From NCBI GenBank assembly GCA_001898485.1, contig MKTY01000024.1, forward strand, positions 62,001-126,000: a stretch of 64,000 nucleotides of DNA. The letters run 5' to 3'. Shown piece after piece: positions 24,863-34,900 of this stretch; position 1 is the first letter of the stretch; every line of letters begins with the position of its first letter. The notes under the pieces were generated by a model. The model was not told the DNA's origin. It did no database searches and saw nothing but the letters and a program-made list of their open reading frames with translations. This stretch comes from Sphingobacteriales bacterium 46-32 (GTDB lineage Bacteria > Bacteroidota > Bacteroidia > Chitinophagales > Chitinophagaceae). The position numbers and the translations under genes were made by a program.

Positions 24863-25189
24863 TCAGGCAATGCTGCGTTGCAACAGAGGCAGTCTGTCCT
24901 GCAAAACCGTAGCTACTTCTACCACTGCTTTGTTGTCTTTATGCAATGCATCTTTGGTGCGGGTGGGAAATACGGAAATGCCGTTGTAGATGTTGTAATG
25001 AAGGGTGAGATAATGTCCTTTAAAACGGAAATCCCAACTGATAGAATCGAACTCATCTTCTTTCTGAAGAATACGAAGACGCAGGTCGTCCTGCAAGATA
25101 CCGGCTACCTGGTAAAAGAGATTCAGGCTGCCATCTTCTGTAATGATTGCTTCGGTGCATCCGAGAGTAGTTCGTAGGGCAAGGCTCAT
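24863..25189 (-). CDS. Conserved-looking hypothetical protein (108 aa)
   Basis: No family recognised. The product is a soluble alpha/beta-like protein without signal peptide or membrane helix (MSLALRTTLGCTEAII, FRFKGHYLTLHYNIYNGISV, KAVVEVATVLQDRL). Codon use and lack of overlap with other genes support it being real. It converges on rsgA with a 1-bp gap. Confidence 0.6.
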   Translation of the reverse strand: MSLALRTTLGCTEAIITEDGSLNLFYQVAGILQDDLRLRILQKEDEFDSISWDFRFKGHYLTLHYNIYNGISVFPTRTKDALHKDNKAVVEVATVLQDRLPLLQRSIA

Positions 25190-25264
25190 AGTACGCGATT
25201 TAAGGTTTAGTGGTTTTACTATAAGACCTGGAAATTCCCCGAATCGCTGCCTGGTAACCTAAAA

Positions 25265-25447
25265 TTAACTTCTGAATTTTTTTGCTTTTCGGGCTGCTTT
25301 TTCAGCCTTGGGATCGCCGCTCAGGAGTTTCTCAGCGCCCACATTCTTCCCGTTGGTAGGACAGCCATATTTTGGCTTGAAGAGGTTGCAGGAGACCATC
25401 ATGGTCAGAAAACAGATGAGTACGGATAATAACAAGGCGTTTTTCAT
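25265..25447 (-). CDS. Small lipoprotein (60 aa)
   Basis: Lipoprotein signal LLLSVLICFLTMMVSC (Cys at residue 20) and a 40-residue basic mature part with a CPTNGKNVGAEKLL segment and a Lys/Ala/Arg-rich end (KAEKAARKAKKFRS). Small lipoproteins of this type are common in Bacteroidota; function unknown. Confidence 0.75.
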   Translation of the reverse strand: MKNALLLSVLICFLTMMVSCNLFKPKYGCPTNGKNVGAEKLLSGDPKAEKAARKAKKFRS

Positions 25448-25574
25448 AATTGCTCAGGTATATTGGTAAAACGAATTTAATCCGTAAAAATTGCAATTAC
25501 TATAGTAAAACTACGGCCAGTTTGGTAGGCGTTGTCAGCCGGCTGAAGTTCAGTTGCTTACCGTTCGGGAAAGT

Positions 25575-26096
25575 TTATACCTGGTCGCGGAACCAGTCAG
25601 CATAGCGGATGTAATTGCCTGCAATACGATTGATTTCGCCATTAATAAGCTCCTGCGAAATGTCTTTAACCTTTTTGGCGGGTACGCCGGCATAAATACT
25701 ACCGGGTTCGCAGATCGTATTTTCCAGCACCACAGCGCCAGCAGCAATAATTGTATTGCTGTGCACCACGGCCTGGTCCATTACAATGGCTCCCATACCA
25801 ATCAGCACATTGTCGTGCAGCGTACATCCATGTACAATGGCATGATGGCCGATAGATACATTATTGCCGATTGTTGTACCGCATTTCTGGTAGGTGGCAT
25901 GAATGCAGGCACCATCCTGAATATTTACCCGGTTACCTATGCGGATAAAATTTACATCGCCACGCACTACGGCATTGAACCATATGCTGCAATCATCTCC
26001 CATGACCACATCGCCTACTACCGTAGCATTGGGGGCCAGGAAACAGTTATTGCCAAAAGCGGGATGTTTATCTTCTACAGGGAGTATAAGTGCCAT
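25575..26096 (-). CDS. Gamma-class carbonic anhydrase family protein
   Basis: 173 aa, left-handed beta-helix trimer with hexapeptide repeats. Zinc-ligand histidines are present in CIHATYQKCG and SIGHHAIVHGC (the HxxxxH pair and the distant His). The start PVEDKHPAFGNNCFLAPNATVVGDV is typical of the YrdA/PaaY/CaiE group. Whether it is an active carbonic anhydrase or an acyl-binding relative cannot be told from sequence alone. Divergent from the aminotransferase gene across an inverted repeat array. Confidence 0.92.
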   Translation of the reverse strand: MALILPVEDKHPAFGNNCFLAPNATVVGDVVMGDDCSIWFNAVVRGDVNFIRIGNRVNIQDGACIHATYQKCGTTIGNNVSIGHHAIVHGCTLHDNVLIGMGAIVMDQAVVHSNTIIAAGAVVLENTICEPGSIYAGVPAKKVKDISQELINGEINRIAGNYIRYADWFRDQV

Positions 26097-26109
26097 GAGC
26101 GAATTTAAG

Positions 26110-26225
26110 TATAAAGAGTTTAAAGGGTATAAAGTGTTTAAAGGGGAGAGCGAATGATACTAAAAATCAGCCCTGTTATTATTAATCTTTTTTAACTCTT
26201 TATACCCTTTAAACTCTTTATACCT
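26110..26225. repeat. Inverted pair of 9-nt repeat arrays between divergent genes
   Basis: Forward units TATAAAGAG, TTTAAAGGG, TATAAAGTG, TTTAAAGGG (26110-26145) and inverted units 26191-26225. Arms 26110-26134 and 26198-26222 form a perfect 25-bp inverted repeat. The right arm runs straight into the -7 box TACCTTTG of the aminotransferase gene. Confidence 0.85.
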
Positions 26226-26228
26226 TTG
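26221..26228 (+). promoter_or_regulatory. -7 box (TACCTTTG) for the aminotransferase, nearly leaderless
   Basis: Perfect TAnnTTTG with only 4 nt to the ATG at 26233. Its first bases are the last unit of the 9-nt repeat array. Confidence 0.65.
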
Positions 26229-26232
26229 CCCT

Positions 26233-27423
26233 ATGAACCAACGGGAACTTTTTTTGCGGCATGTTGGGCAGACTTCACCTGCGCCACTGGCACTGGAAAT
26301 AGTAAAAGCGGAAAAAAGCAGTTTATGGGATGCGTCGGGCAGGGAGTATATTGATCTGATAGGAGGCATCAGTGTGGCTAATACAGGACACAGGCACCCA
26401 AGGGTGCTGGCTGCCATTCATGCGCAACTCGATGCTTATATGCACATAATGGTCTATGGCGAATTTGTGGAAAGCCCGCAGGTTCAGTACGCGCATTTGC
26501 TGACGCAGCACCTGCCTGCCCCACTCAATATGGTTTATTTTACCAACTCGGGTGCAGAAGCTGTGGAAGGCGCCATGAAGCTGGCCAAACGTGCTACCGG
26601 ACGTACAGAGATCATCGCTTTTAATAATTCCTATCACGGTTCTACCCAGGGTGCATTGAGCATAATAGGCGACGAATACTGGAGGCAGGCGTACCGCCCG
26701 TTGCTGCCCGGTATACGGCATCTGACCTATAATTCAGCTGCAGCCATTGATGCAATCACACGGCGTACGGCTTGCGTAATTGTGGAGACAGTGCAGGCTG
26801 AGGCCGGCGTGAAAGCGCCGTCGCCCGAATGGATGAAGGCCTTGCGGCAACGCTGTTCCGATACAGGCACTTTGCTGGTAATGGACGAAATTCAAACCGG
26901 GTTTGGCCGTACCGGCCGCCTCTGGGGATTTGAGCACTTTGGTGTTGTACCCGACATCGTGTTGTTGGGAAAAGCACTCGGAGGCGGGATGCCCCTGGGC
27001 GCTTTTGCGGCCGACCGTGAACTGATGATGACGTTGACAGATGGTCCGGTGCTGGGACATATTACCACGTTTGGCGGACATCCGGTAAGTTGTGCTGCAG
27101 GCCGTGCGGCCCTGCAGGTGCTGCTTGATGAGCAACTGATGAATGGTATTACTGAAAAAGAGCAGTTATTTCGTACGCTATTGAAGCATACTGCTATTAA
27201 AAATATTACTTCTTTTGGTCTGTGGCTGGCCATCAGCTTCGATTCTTTCGAAACCAATAAGCGGATAATTGATGCATGTATTGACCGGGGAATTCTTACA
27301 GACTGGTTTCTATTTTCGGCCGAAAGCCTGCGTATATCTCCTCCGCTTACCATAACCGATGCCGAGATCCGGAAGGCTTGTGCGGTAATCCTTGAAGCCA
27401 TTGAGCTTGCTCATGCAGTCTGA
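26233..27423 (+). CDS. Class III PLP-dependent aminotransferase
   Basis: 396 aa, full-length fold type I enzyme. PLP-site blocks: YFTNSGAEAVEGAMKLAKRA (about 99), FNNSYHGSTQGAL, MDEIQTGFGRTGRLWGFEHF (about 216) and the lysine in LLGKALGGGMPLGAF (about 245). It resembles acetylornithine/ornithine/4-aminobutyrate transaminases, but no arginine or lysine pathway gene is adjacent, so the substrate is left open. Own promoter; a 90-bp gap to the next gene. Confidence 0.92.
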   Translation: MNQRELFLRHVGQTSPAPLALEIVKAEKSSLWDASGREYIDLIGGISVANTGHRHPRVLAAIHAQLDAYMHIMVYGEFVESPQVQYAHLLTQHLPAPLNMVYFTNSGAEAVEGAMKLAKRATGRTEIIAFNNSYHGSTQGALSIIGDEYWRQAYRPLLPGIRHLTYNSAAAIDAITRRTACVIVETVQAEAGVKAPSPEWMKALRQRCSDTGTLLVMDEIQTGFGRTGRLWGFEHFGVVPDIVLLGKALGGGMPLGAFAADRELMMTLTDGPVLGHITTFGGHPVSCAAGRAALQVLLDEQLMNGITEKEQLFRTLLKHTAIKNITSFGLWLAISFDSFETNKRIIDACIDRGILTDWFLFSAESLRISPPLTITDAEIRKACAVILEAIELAHAV

Positions 27424-27512
27424 TAGGAACGGGTAAATAAAATTTTATTGTAAAACTTAAATGTTATTAATACATTTAAGAATAAAATTATTTATCAACC
27501 AAAACAAGCCGC

Positions 27513-28007
27513 ATGAAAAAACTTCTTCTTCTGCTGGTCCTTGGCGCATTATCGCTGTCTACCTACGCCATCACCGAGCCTGCCAAAACGGTTCCCGGTA
27601 AAAAAGCCCTGAAAGCAACTGAAGTCTATTTGCCCATTGGTAAAAACAAAGAACTGGTGTCTGTTTATGAGTTGTCGCGGATGAGTCCCAAAGAGCTGCA
27701 AAAACTGACGGGTAAAAAGATGGGTTTCTTTGATAAAATAGGGTTTAAAATCTCACAGAAGAAACTTCGTTCCAGTATTAATCCCGATGGAACGTTCAAT
27801 AGCAAACGTGTAAACAAGTATTTTAAGAAGATGGAATCGGGTGAAACCGGATTTCATATTGGAGGGTTTGCCCTGGGCATATTGCTGGGCCTGATAGGTG
27901 TGCTCATCGCTTATCTCATCAATGATGACAAAAAACGGAACCGCGTAAAATGGGCCTGGATTGGTTGGGGTGTATGGGTGCTGATCGTGATTCTGGCATT
28001 GATATAA
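27513..28007 (+). CDS. Exported membrane protein of unknown function (164 aa)
   Basis: Signal peptide KKLLLLLVLGALSLSTYA, a basic middle region (LQKLTGKKMGFFDKIGFKIS), then two C-terminal membrane helices (about 117-137 GFALGILLGLIGVLIAYLI and about 147-163 WIGWGVWVLIVILALI) separated by the charged loop NDDKKRNRVK. This layout recurs in Bacteroidota hypothetical proteins. Ends at a strong bidirectional terminator. Confidence 0.75.
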   Translation: MKKLLLLLVLGALSLSTYAITEPAKTVPGKKALKATEVYLPIGKNKELVSVYELSRMSPKELQKLTGKKMGFFDKIGFKISQKKLRSSINPDGTFNSKRVNKYFKKMESGETGFHIGGFALGILLGLIGVLIAYLINDDKKRNRVKWAWIGWGVWVLIVILALI

Positions 28008-28028
28008 TAAAGACAATAGATTATAAAG

Positions 28029-28060
28029 AAATAGCCCCCGCAAAAAACGGGGGCTATTTC
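28029..28060. terminator. Bidirectional terminator between the membrane gene and glpF
   Basis: 12-bp perfect stem (28029-28040 with 28048-28059, core TAGCCCCCG/CGGGGGCTA) and a 7-nt CAAAAAA loop, flanked by A- and T-rich tracts. It serves both convergent genes. Confidence 0.9.
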
Positions 28061-28077
28061 TTTATATAGTTAAAAGG

Positions 28078-28791
28078 TTAGCTGATAACAGCTGAATATA
28101 CTGCTGCAGCAAGTAATCCCCCGGCAATAGGTCCGGCTACCGGAATCCAGGCATAGCTCCAATCGCTGTTGCGTTTGCCGGCAATGGGTAAAATAAAGTG
28201 AACAATACGGGGGCCGAGATCGCGTGCGGGGTTGATGGCATAACCGGTAGGTCCGCCGAGCGAGAGGCCAATTGCTAATACCAGAAAGGCAACGGGCAGG
28301 GCATCAAGAGCACCCATTGAGCCGCTGGGCTTTGAAATGCACAACGCGCCGAATAAGAGCACAAATGTTCCGATACATTCGCTGATAAAATTAAAAACGG
28401 GTTTGCGGATAGCCGGTGCTGTGCAAAACACTGCCATTTTTCCATCGGCATCGGTGCTGGCATCGAAATGAGGTTTATAAATCAGCCAGACGAGGAAGGC
28501 GCCTGCCATGGCTCCCGCCATCTGGGCGCCGATATAGGTAGCCAGTAGCCCAGAATCAAATTTGTTGAATGCCGCCAATGCGATACTTACGGCCGGATTA
28601 AGGTGGCCGCTGCCGCCCAGGTGGTTTGAGGCATATACACCTACGAATACCGCCATACCCCATCCGAAAGTGATGACGATCCACCCGCTGTTATTACCTT
28701 TTGTGTCTTTTAAAACAACGTTGGCTACCACTCCGCCACCAAGCAGTATTAATAAAGCGGTGCCAATAAATTCTCCCAGGAAAGCTGACAT
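28078..28791 (-). CDS. glpF: MIP-family channel, glycerol facilitator type
   Basis: 237 aa, six membrane helices and two half-helices with NPA motifs: HLNPAVSIALAAF (about residue 62) and YAINPARDLGPR (about 188). The Asp directly after NPAR and the position at the end of a glpK-glpD-glpF operon indicate a glycerol-conducting rather than water-only channel. Transcribed last in the operon, 19 bp after glpD. Confidence 0.94.
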   Translation of the reverse strand: MSAFLGEFIGTALLILLGGGVVANVVLKDTKGNNSGWIVITFGWGMAVFVGVYASNHLGGSGHLNPAVSIALAAFNKFDSGLLATYIGAQMAGAMAGAFLVWLIYKPHFDASTDADGKMAVFCTAPAIRKPVFNFISECIGTFVLLFGALCISKPSGSMGALDALPVAFLVLAIGLSLGGPTGYAINPARDLGPRIVHFILPIAGKRNSDWSYAWIPVAGPIAGGLLAAAVYSAVIS

Positions 28792-28810
28792 AATCGTTAG
28801 TTTTTGCTGT

Positions 28811-30277
28811 TTAATTCAGAATGTATTGTTGTGCTGTTTGTGTGAAGGCATTAACCTGTTTCTGTTCCCATTCGCTGTCATAGTGAAGTATGCGGGCCAT
28901 ACTGGCGGCCACGCGTGGGGCTTCTGCCATTGCCTTGCGGGCATCCAGCAGCAGCATACGGCTGCGCCGGGCCAGCATATCTTCTACAGTGAGGCAGGCC
29001 TCGGTTCTGATACTTTTTTCGATAGTACGGTCATCGAGTGCCAGTACATCGGGAGGTGGTTCATTCTGCCCGGCCAGTTGCAGGGTGCGCGTGGGGCTGG
29101 GGGCTACCGTAAGACCGGCCTCACGGGCAGCCGTATCAATGACCTGCTCTGCCATATGCCGGTAAGTAGTCCATTTACCTCCAATGATGCTGATAAGGCC
29201 TGAATTGGCCGTACTGATCAGGTGATCGCGCGAAAGTGCAGAGGTGGTTTTGCCTTTTGCTTTTACCAGCGGACGCAGGCCGGCAAATACACTGCGTACA
29301 TCACTGCGCTGCGGATCGCGGGTGAGATATCTGCCTATATGGGTGAGGATAAAATCAATTTCTGCCGGCTGAGCAATAGGTTCAGGCAGGGCTTCGGTCA
29401 CCGGTGTATCAGTGGTGCCAAGCACTACTTTGTTGTGCCAGGGTACCGCAAATAATACACGGCCATCGTCCGTACGTGGAATCATAATAGCGGTATCGCC
29501 GGCCAGGAATTCGCGATCTACCACCAGGTGAATGCCCTGGCTTAGTGCAAGCTGATTTTCGTGTTGCGGATTATCGAGCCGGAGCAGCGCATCGGAAAAA
29601 ACGCCGGTGGCGTTGATGACAACACGGCTATTGACCTCGTAAGTATTTCCTGTAATGGCATCGCGCACCGCCACACCAGTCACTTTTTCTTTTGTTTTTA
29701 ATAAAGAAATGACCGGGCAGTAATTAAGTATTACGGCCTGCTGCTGCCGTGCGGTTTGGGCAAGGCTGATCGCCAGCCGGGCATCGTCAAACTGTCCGTC
29801 GTGGTATACAACAGAACCGCGCAGGCCTTCGGGGTCGAGCGTGGGAGTAAGCTCCAGCGTTTTTTCCCTGGAAAGAAATACTGAGGGCCCGAGGCCCAGG
29901 CGGCCCGCCATCCAGTCATACATTTTGAGACCAATGCCATAAAAGGGACCTTCCCACCACTTGTAGTTGGGAACAACAAATTTCTGATTGTGTACCAGGT
30001 GTGGGGCATTGCGTAACAAAAGCCCCCTTTCTTTGAGCGCTTCCATTACCAGGCGGATATTGCCCTGCTGCAGGTAGCGTACACCTCCATGTACCAGTTT
30101 GGTGCTGCGTGAGGAGGTGCCTTTTGCAAAATCGTATTGTTCAAACAGAATAGTGCGTAATCCACGTGCTGCTGCATCTACCGCAGCGCCCAGTCCGGTA
30201 GCTCCGCCACCAATAATGCAAACGTCCCATTGGGGCTGTGCCTGCATTTCCTGAATCATTATAGCCCGGTCCATCAT
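28811..30277 (-). CDS. glpD: Glycerol-3-phosphate dehydrogenase (FAD-dependent)
   Basis: 488 aa. Oxidises glycerol-3-phosphate to dihydroxyacetone phosphate at the membrane, passing electrons to quinone. FAD-binding GGGATGLGAAVDAAARG (about 22), substrate-loop GTSSRSTKLVHGGVRYLQQG, GLRGSVVYHDGQFDDARL, and the C-terminal IIGGKWTTYRHMAEQVID are clear. The C-terminal cap (ACLTVEDMLARRSRM) is present but the protein is slightly shorter than E. coli GlpD. ATGs at residues 1, 2 and 7 are possible starts; the FAD motif fits any of them. Confidence 0.95.
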   Translation of the reverse strand: MMDRAIMIQEMQAQPQWDVCIIGGGATGLGAAVDAAARGLRTILFEQYDFAKGTSSRSTKLVHGGVRYLQQGNIRLVMEALKERGLLLRNAPHLVHNQKFVVPNYKWWEGPFYGIGLKMYDWMAGRLGLGPSVFLSREKTLELTPTLDPEGLRGSVVYHDGQFDDARLAISLAQTARQQQAVILNYCPVISLLKTKEKVTGVAVRDAITGNTYEVNSRVVINATGVFSDALLRLDNPQHENQLALSQGIHLVVDREFLAGDTAIMIPRTDDGRVLFAVPWHNKVVLGTTDTPVTEALPEPIAQPAEIDFILTHIGRYLTRDPQRSDVRSVFAGLRPLVKAKGKTTSALSRDHLISTANSGLISIIGGKWTTYRHMAEQVIDTAAREAGLTVAPSPTRTLQLAGQNEPPPDVLALDDRTIEKSIRTEACLTVEDMLARRSRMLLLDARKAMAEAPRVAASMARILHYDSEWEQKQVNAFTQTAQQYILN

Positions 30278-30309
30278 GGGCGTTCAAAGGGTTTAGATGT
30301 GATAAAAAA

Positions 30310-31809
30310 TTATTGATTATTGGCCCATGCAATGGAAGCCCGCACCGCACGTTGCCAGCCATTTACCAGCTCATTTCTTTTATCGGCTGCAATGCCTGGT
30401 GTAAACGTCTGATCGGCCTGCCACTGGCTGGTGATATCTTCCATGTTTTTCCAGTAGCCTACTGCCAGCCCTGCAAGATAAGCAGCCCCCAGTGCCGTGG
30501 TTTCAGTAACAGTAGGGCGTATGACAGCCGTATCCAGTATATCGCTTTGAAACTGCATGAGCTGATTATTTACTGTAGCGCCACCATCAACGCGCAGTTC
30601 TTTTATGCGGATACCCGCATCGGCCTCCATAGATTTTAATACATCGAGCGTCTGATAGGCGATGCTGTCAAGAGCAGCACGTGCTATATGTGCACGGCTG
30701 CTGCCGCGTGTAAGTCCAAAGATGCTACCCTTGGCATAAGGGTTCCAGTGGGGAGCCCCCAGGCCGGCGAAAGCGGGTACTATGTATACACCATCGGCAT
30801 CGGATACCTGTGCTGCCAGTGCTTCTACTTCAGATGAGTTGCGGATTATCTTTAATTCATCTCTCAGCCATTGCACCACAGCGCCTGCGATGAAGACACT
30901 CCCTTCCAGGGCATAATGTACCTGATCATCGATTTTCCAGGCAACGGTGGTCAGCAGGTTATTTTTTGAGGAAATGGCCTTTGTGCCCGTGTTCATAAGC
31001 ATGAAGCACCCTGTGCCATAGGTATTCTTAACCATACCAGGCTGGGTACACAACTGGCCAAAAAGAGCGGCCTGCTGATCGCCGGCAATACCGGCAAGGG
31101 GAATGCGTGAGTCTGGTACGAAGCTGCCGGTCACACCGTATATCTTGCTGCTTGGTTTTACTTCGGGCAGCAGCTGCCGCGGAATATCAAACAGCCTGAG
31201 CAGATCATCATCCCACTGGCAGGTATGGATATTGAGCAGCATAGTGCGCGAGGCATTCGATACATCTGTTACATGCAGCTCGCCCCCCGAAAGTTTCCAG
31301 GCAAGCCAGGTATCTATAGTACCAAAAGCAAGCTCACCCCGTTCTGCCTTTTGCCTCGCTCCACTCACATTATCGAGTATCCATTTCAGTTTGGTCGCCG
31401 AAAAGTAAGCATCGATGATTAGGCCGGTTTTTTCACGTACAGGTTCAGCCAGGTTGGCGCGTTTCAATTCGTCGCAATAAGCAGCAGTGCGGCGGTCCTG
31501 CCATACAATGGCGTTGTAAACAGGTTTACCTGTTTTGCGGTCCCAAACAAGAGTGGTTTCGCGCTGATTGGTAATACCTATGCCAGCAACCTGGCGCATA
31601 GTAATGCCGGCTTTGGCAACAGCTTCGGCCAGGGTACCGTACTGGGTGCTCCAGATCTCTTCGCCATCATGCTCTACCCAGCCGGGCTGCGGAAATATCT
31701 GTTTGAATTCTTTCTGTGCCACACTCACAATTTTGCCCTGGTGGTCAAATATCATGCTGCGGCTGCTGGTAGTACCCTGATCCAGGGCAAGAATGTACTG
31801 AGAAGGCAT
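30310..31809 (-). CDS. glpK: Glycerol kinase
   Basis: 499 aa from the ATG at 31809 ([17 protein letters not shown]), the usual GlpK length; the frame extends upstream to 31848 but without matching sequence. Phosphorylates glycerol with ATP. Signatures: phosphate-1 loop [56 protein letters not shown] and [18 protein letters not shown]. First gene of the glpKDF operon, 32 bp before glpD. A 14-bp palindrome lies about 35 bp upstream of the start. Confidence 0.97.
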   Translation of the reverse strand: MPSQYILALDQGTTSSRSMIFDHQGKIVSVAQKEFKQIFPQPGWVEHDGEEIWSTQYGTLAEAVAKAGITMRQVAGIGITNQRETTLVWDRKTGKPVYNAIVWQDRRTAAYCDELKRANLAEPVREKTGLIIDAYFSATKLKWILDNVSGARQKAERGELAFGTIDTWLAWKLSGGELHVTDVSNASRTMLLNIHTCQWDDDLLRLFDIPRQLLPEVKPSSKIYGVTGSFVPDSRIPLAGIAGDQQAALFGQLCTQPGMVKNTYGTGCFMLMNTGTKAISSKNNLLTTVAWKIDDQVHYALEGSVFIAGAVVQWLRDELKIIRNSSEVEALAAQVSDADGVYIVPAFAGLGAPHWNPYAKGSIFGLTRGSSRAHIARAALDSIAYQTLDVLKSMEADAGIRIKELRVDGGATVNNQLMQFQSDILDTAVIRPTVTETTALGAAYLAGLAVGYWKNMEDITSQWQADQTFTPGIAADKRNELVNGWQRAVRASIAWANNQ

Positions 31810-31843
31810 GGAAGCAATGTTTGAATTTAGTCGTAGTAAGGTA

Positions 31844-31857
31844 AGCAAAACTTTGCT
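31844..31857. promoter_or_regulatory. Palindrome upstream of glpK, candidate operator
   Basis: AGCAAAACTTTGCT: 6-bp arms with a 2-bp centre, 35 bp before the glpK ATG and between the divergent glpK and TraB genes. It may bind a regulator of the glycerol operon. No regulator gene is adjacent. Confidence 0.35.
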
Positions 31858-31955
31858 AGAGCGCTACAGGCCTGACTAATTAACAGCCTGCGGCGAAAGG
31901 GTATTTCCCGCCCCGCATTTCTTTTCTATCTTGTGCCCAACCACCAGAAATACTC

Positions 31956-34900
31956 ATGAAACGTACCTTTTTATTTTGCATACTGTGCCAGTTTTTCACA
32001 ATGCCGCTTTTATTGAATGCCCAGAAAAGCAACACCCCCAAAACACTGCTTTGGCGTATTTCGGGCAATGGTCTTAAGAAAGACTCTTATTTGTATGGCA
32101 CTATGCACGTGCAGGATAAAAGGGTGTTTAATTTCAGCGACTCATTATACCACTATCTCGAAAAGGCTGATGGTTACGCCATGGAAGTCGATTTGCGCGA
32201 TTTTATTGATACAATGATTCAGCGTGCGATTACCGATCACGAAGCTGAATTTTTCAGGGATGATGAAGAGGAAACTGTTTCAAAGCCTTCCGGTAAAAAG
32301 AATGCTACCATCGACTCGCTCTTAAAGTTGGTAAAAGATAAGAATGACCCCGCCAGCCGCAAAAGGCTGATCAAAATGCGCGAAGCACTCGTGCGGATGA
32401 GTCTTAAAAAGAGGGCGGAGATGCCTACTATTATGGATGCCTGGTTCTATGGCATTGCTCGCCGGCAGGGCAAATGGCTGGGGAGTGTGGAAGATGTGCG
32501 TGATCAGCTGCCACTGGTTGATGAAGTAGGAAGTGATATGGATGAGGGATCCCTGAAATCCTCACCGGCAGAAGTAGGACGTACGCTTGAAAACATGATC
32601 CAGATTTATAGCTCCAGAGATTTGGATGCATTATATGATTGGGCCAAGCCGGGCATGGGCCAGAAAGAAAGTGATCGCATATTTGTCAGACGTAATCTTA
32701 AAATGATAAGAAGTATGGATAGCCTGGCCCGGATCCGCAGTGTTTTTTTTGCTGTAGGTGCGGCTCATTTGCCCGGCGATTCGGGAGTAATAAAATTATT
32801 GCGTGATAAAGGATATACCGTAACGCCTGTTCTTTCTTCCAAATATCCTGACCCTGATAAATACATGTCGAAACTGGCAGAGGCGCCCTGGTTAAAAGTC
32901 GAAGACCGGGATAAATCTCTTTGGATAGATATGCCTACTTCAGCGTCCGATATCACCATGCTGGGCGATGCGCTGGTGATGCGGTACAGTATGGATATTA
33001 CTACCATGACATTTTTTATGGTAGCTTCTATAGAAGTACCCGAAGGTGCCGAATCGCAACGTATAAAAGATGCATTGAACAACAATAAGAAGGTAACTGT
33101 ACTTAGCCAGAAAGAGGTGGAAAATGCCGGCTTAAAAGGACTGCAGGGCGATGCCTTTTCGAATAATTCATATTATCGTATACAATACCTGTACCGCAAG
33201 GGAAGGGTGTATATGTTAATGGCAGGCGGAGAAAAAAAGAAGACCCTGGAATCGGCCGATGTGGCCCGCTTTTTTCAGTCTTTTGCACCCCGCGAAGTAG
33301 TAAAGCCGTTGCAGCCCTGGTATTCTCAGCAGTTGTCTGAAAAGGGAATGTCTGTCGATTTTCCCCGTAAGCCCCGGCATAACAGGCAGATGGAAAAAGA
33401 GATGGATGATGCAGAAACACAGCATGTGGTGTATGATCTGACAGATTTAAAGGCAGATGTTTATATGATGCTGCGGATTGCAGACCTGCGTGTTACAAAT
33501 GTGATAGCCAGCGACAGTTCTTATTTTCAAACCTACCGCAGTTCGTTTGCCAGTACAATTGATAGTGTTACCCGTGATGAAGCTGGTCTGTGGGAAGGGT
33601 TCCCCGTTTTTTACCTGGAAGGATATACTGAAAAACGTGATGTACTGATTCGTGTAATGGCTCTGAACAGAGGAAATCGCAACTATACACTTTATGCAGG
33701 CGGTAATCCCGGAAAGAACTCGCAGGCTATTCTGGACCGGTTTTTTCAATCGTTCAAATTATTGCCTTACCAGACTTTGCCCAGGCAGAAACAGACTTCA
33801 GCCGAAGGTAATTTTTCATCTACTGTGCCTAAACCTTTTTATTTGTATCAGGATACGGAAGAAGGCGAGACGCCGCTTCAGCTTTCGCATTATGTGAGTG
33901 CAGATTCGATTGAAGCAGTCTGGTATGAAGTAGTGAAAACGCCGATTCCAAAGTATATGTGGGCAACCAGCGATAGCGGATATTTCAATATGGCTGTGAA
34001 GGCATATATTTCCTGGGATGATTCTGTACTGCGTCAGCAGCCTGTTGTGAACAATGGGCTGAAAGGTATGGAATGGGTTATTCACCCGGCCCAAAGCCAT
34101 GTAGAAAAAAGAATACGTATCTTTTTCAGCGGAGATTCTATTTATAAGGTCATTGCCTATATCCCGGCGCCATATATAAATGCAGCTCATCACAATGCCT
34201 TTTTTGAGGATTTCCGGATTGTAAAGCCGGAGAAGAAAGCAGACATGCTGAAAAGTAAGGCTTCCATGCTGCTGAACGATCTGCAATCATCCGATTCTGC
34301 TACTGCGGCAGAAGCCCTGGGTGCACTCTGGGATGCACCGTTTACAAAAAAAGAACTTCCCCTGTTGTATGAAGCCTATAAGAAGCCGTATGCCGATGAT
34401 TCTGCAAGCAGCTATTATAGTGTCCGAAGTCAGCTGCAATTTGTAATAGCAAAACTGGCCGATAACAGCACACTCCGGTTTGTAAAAGATAACTATAAGT
34501 TTTTTACAGGCAGCCGCGAGTCGCTGAAAATGGAAATGCTTAATCTGCTGGCAGCTATCCAGACGCAGGAGTCATATACGCTTTTGAAAGAACTGCTTTT
34601 GAATAACACTCCACAGGAGGCAGGAGATCATGAGCTGTCGTATCGTATTTCAGATTCTCTTAAACTAACGGCCACGCTCTTTCCGGAAATTCTGAAACTG
34701 GCGGATCGTCCGCAATTCGGCGACAGGATCATGCAGATTACGGCTGAGTTGCTGGATAGTAATATCATCCTGCCGGCAATAGTGATGCCATATGCGCCGG
34801 CTGTATACCAGTATACTGATTCAATTATTAATGTGCTGCGAAAAACTGATTCATCAGACATCGAAGGGTATACGGAGCGAAGCCGGATACATTTGCTGGC

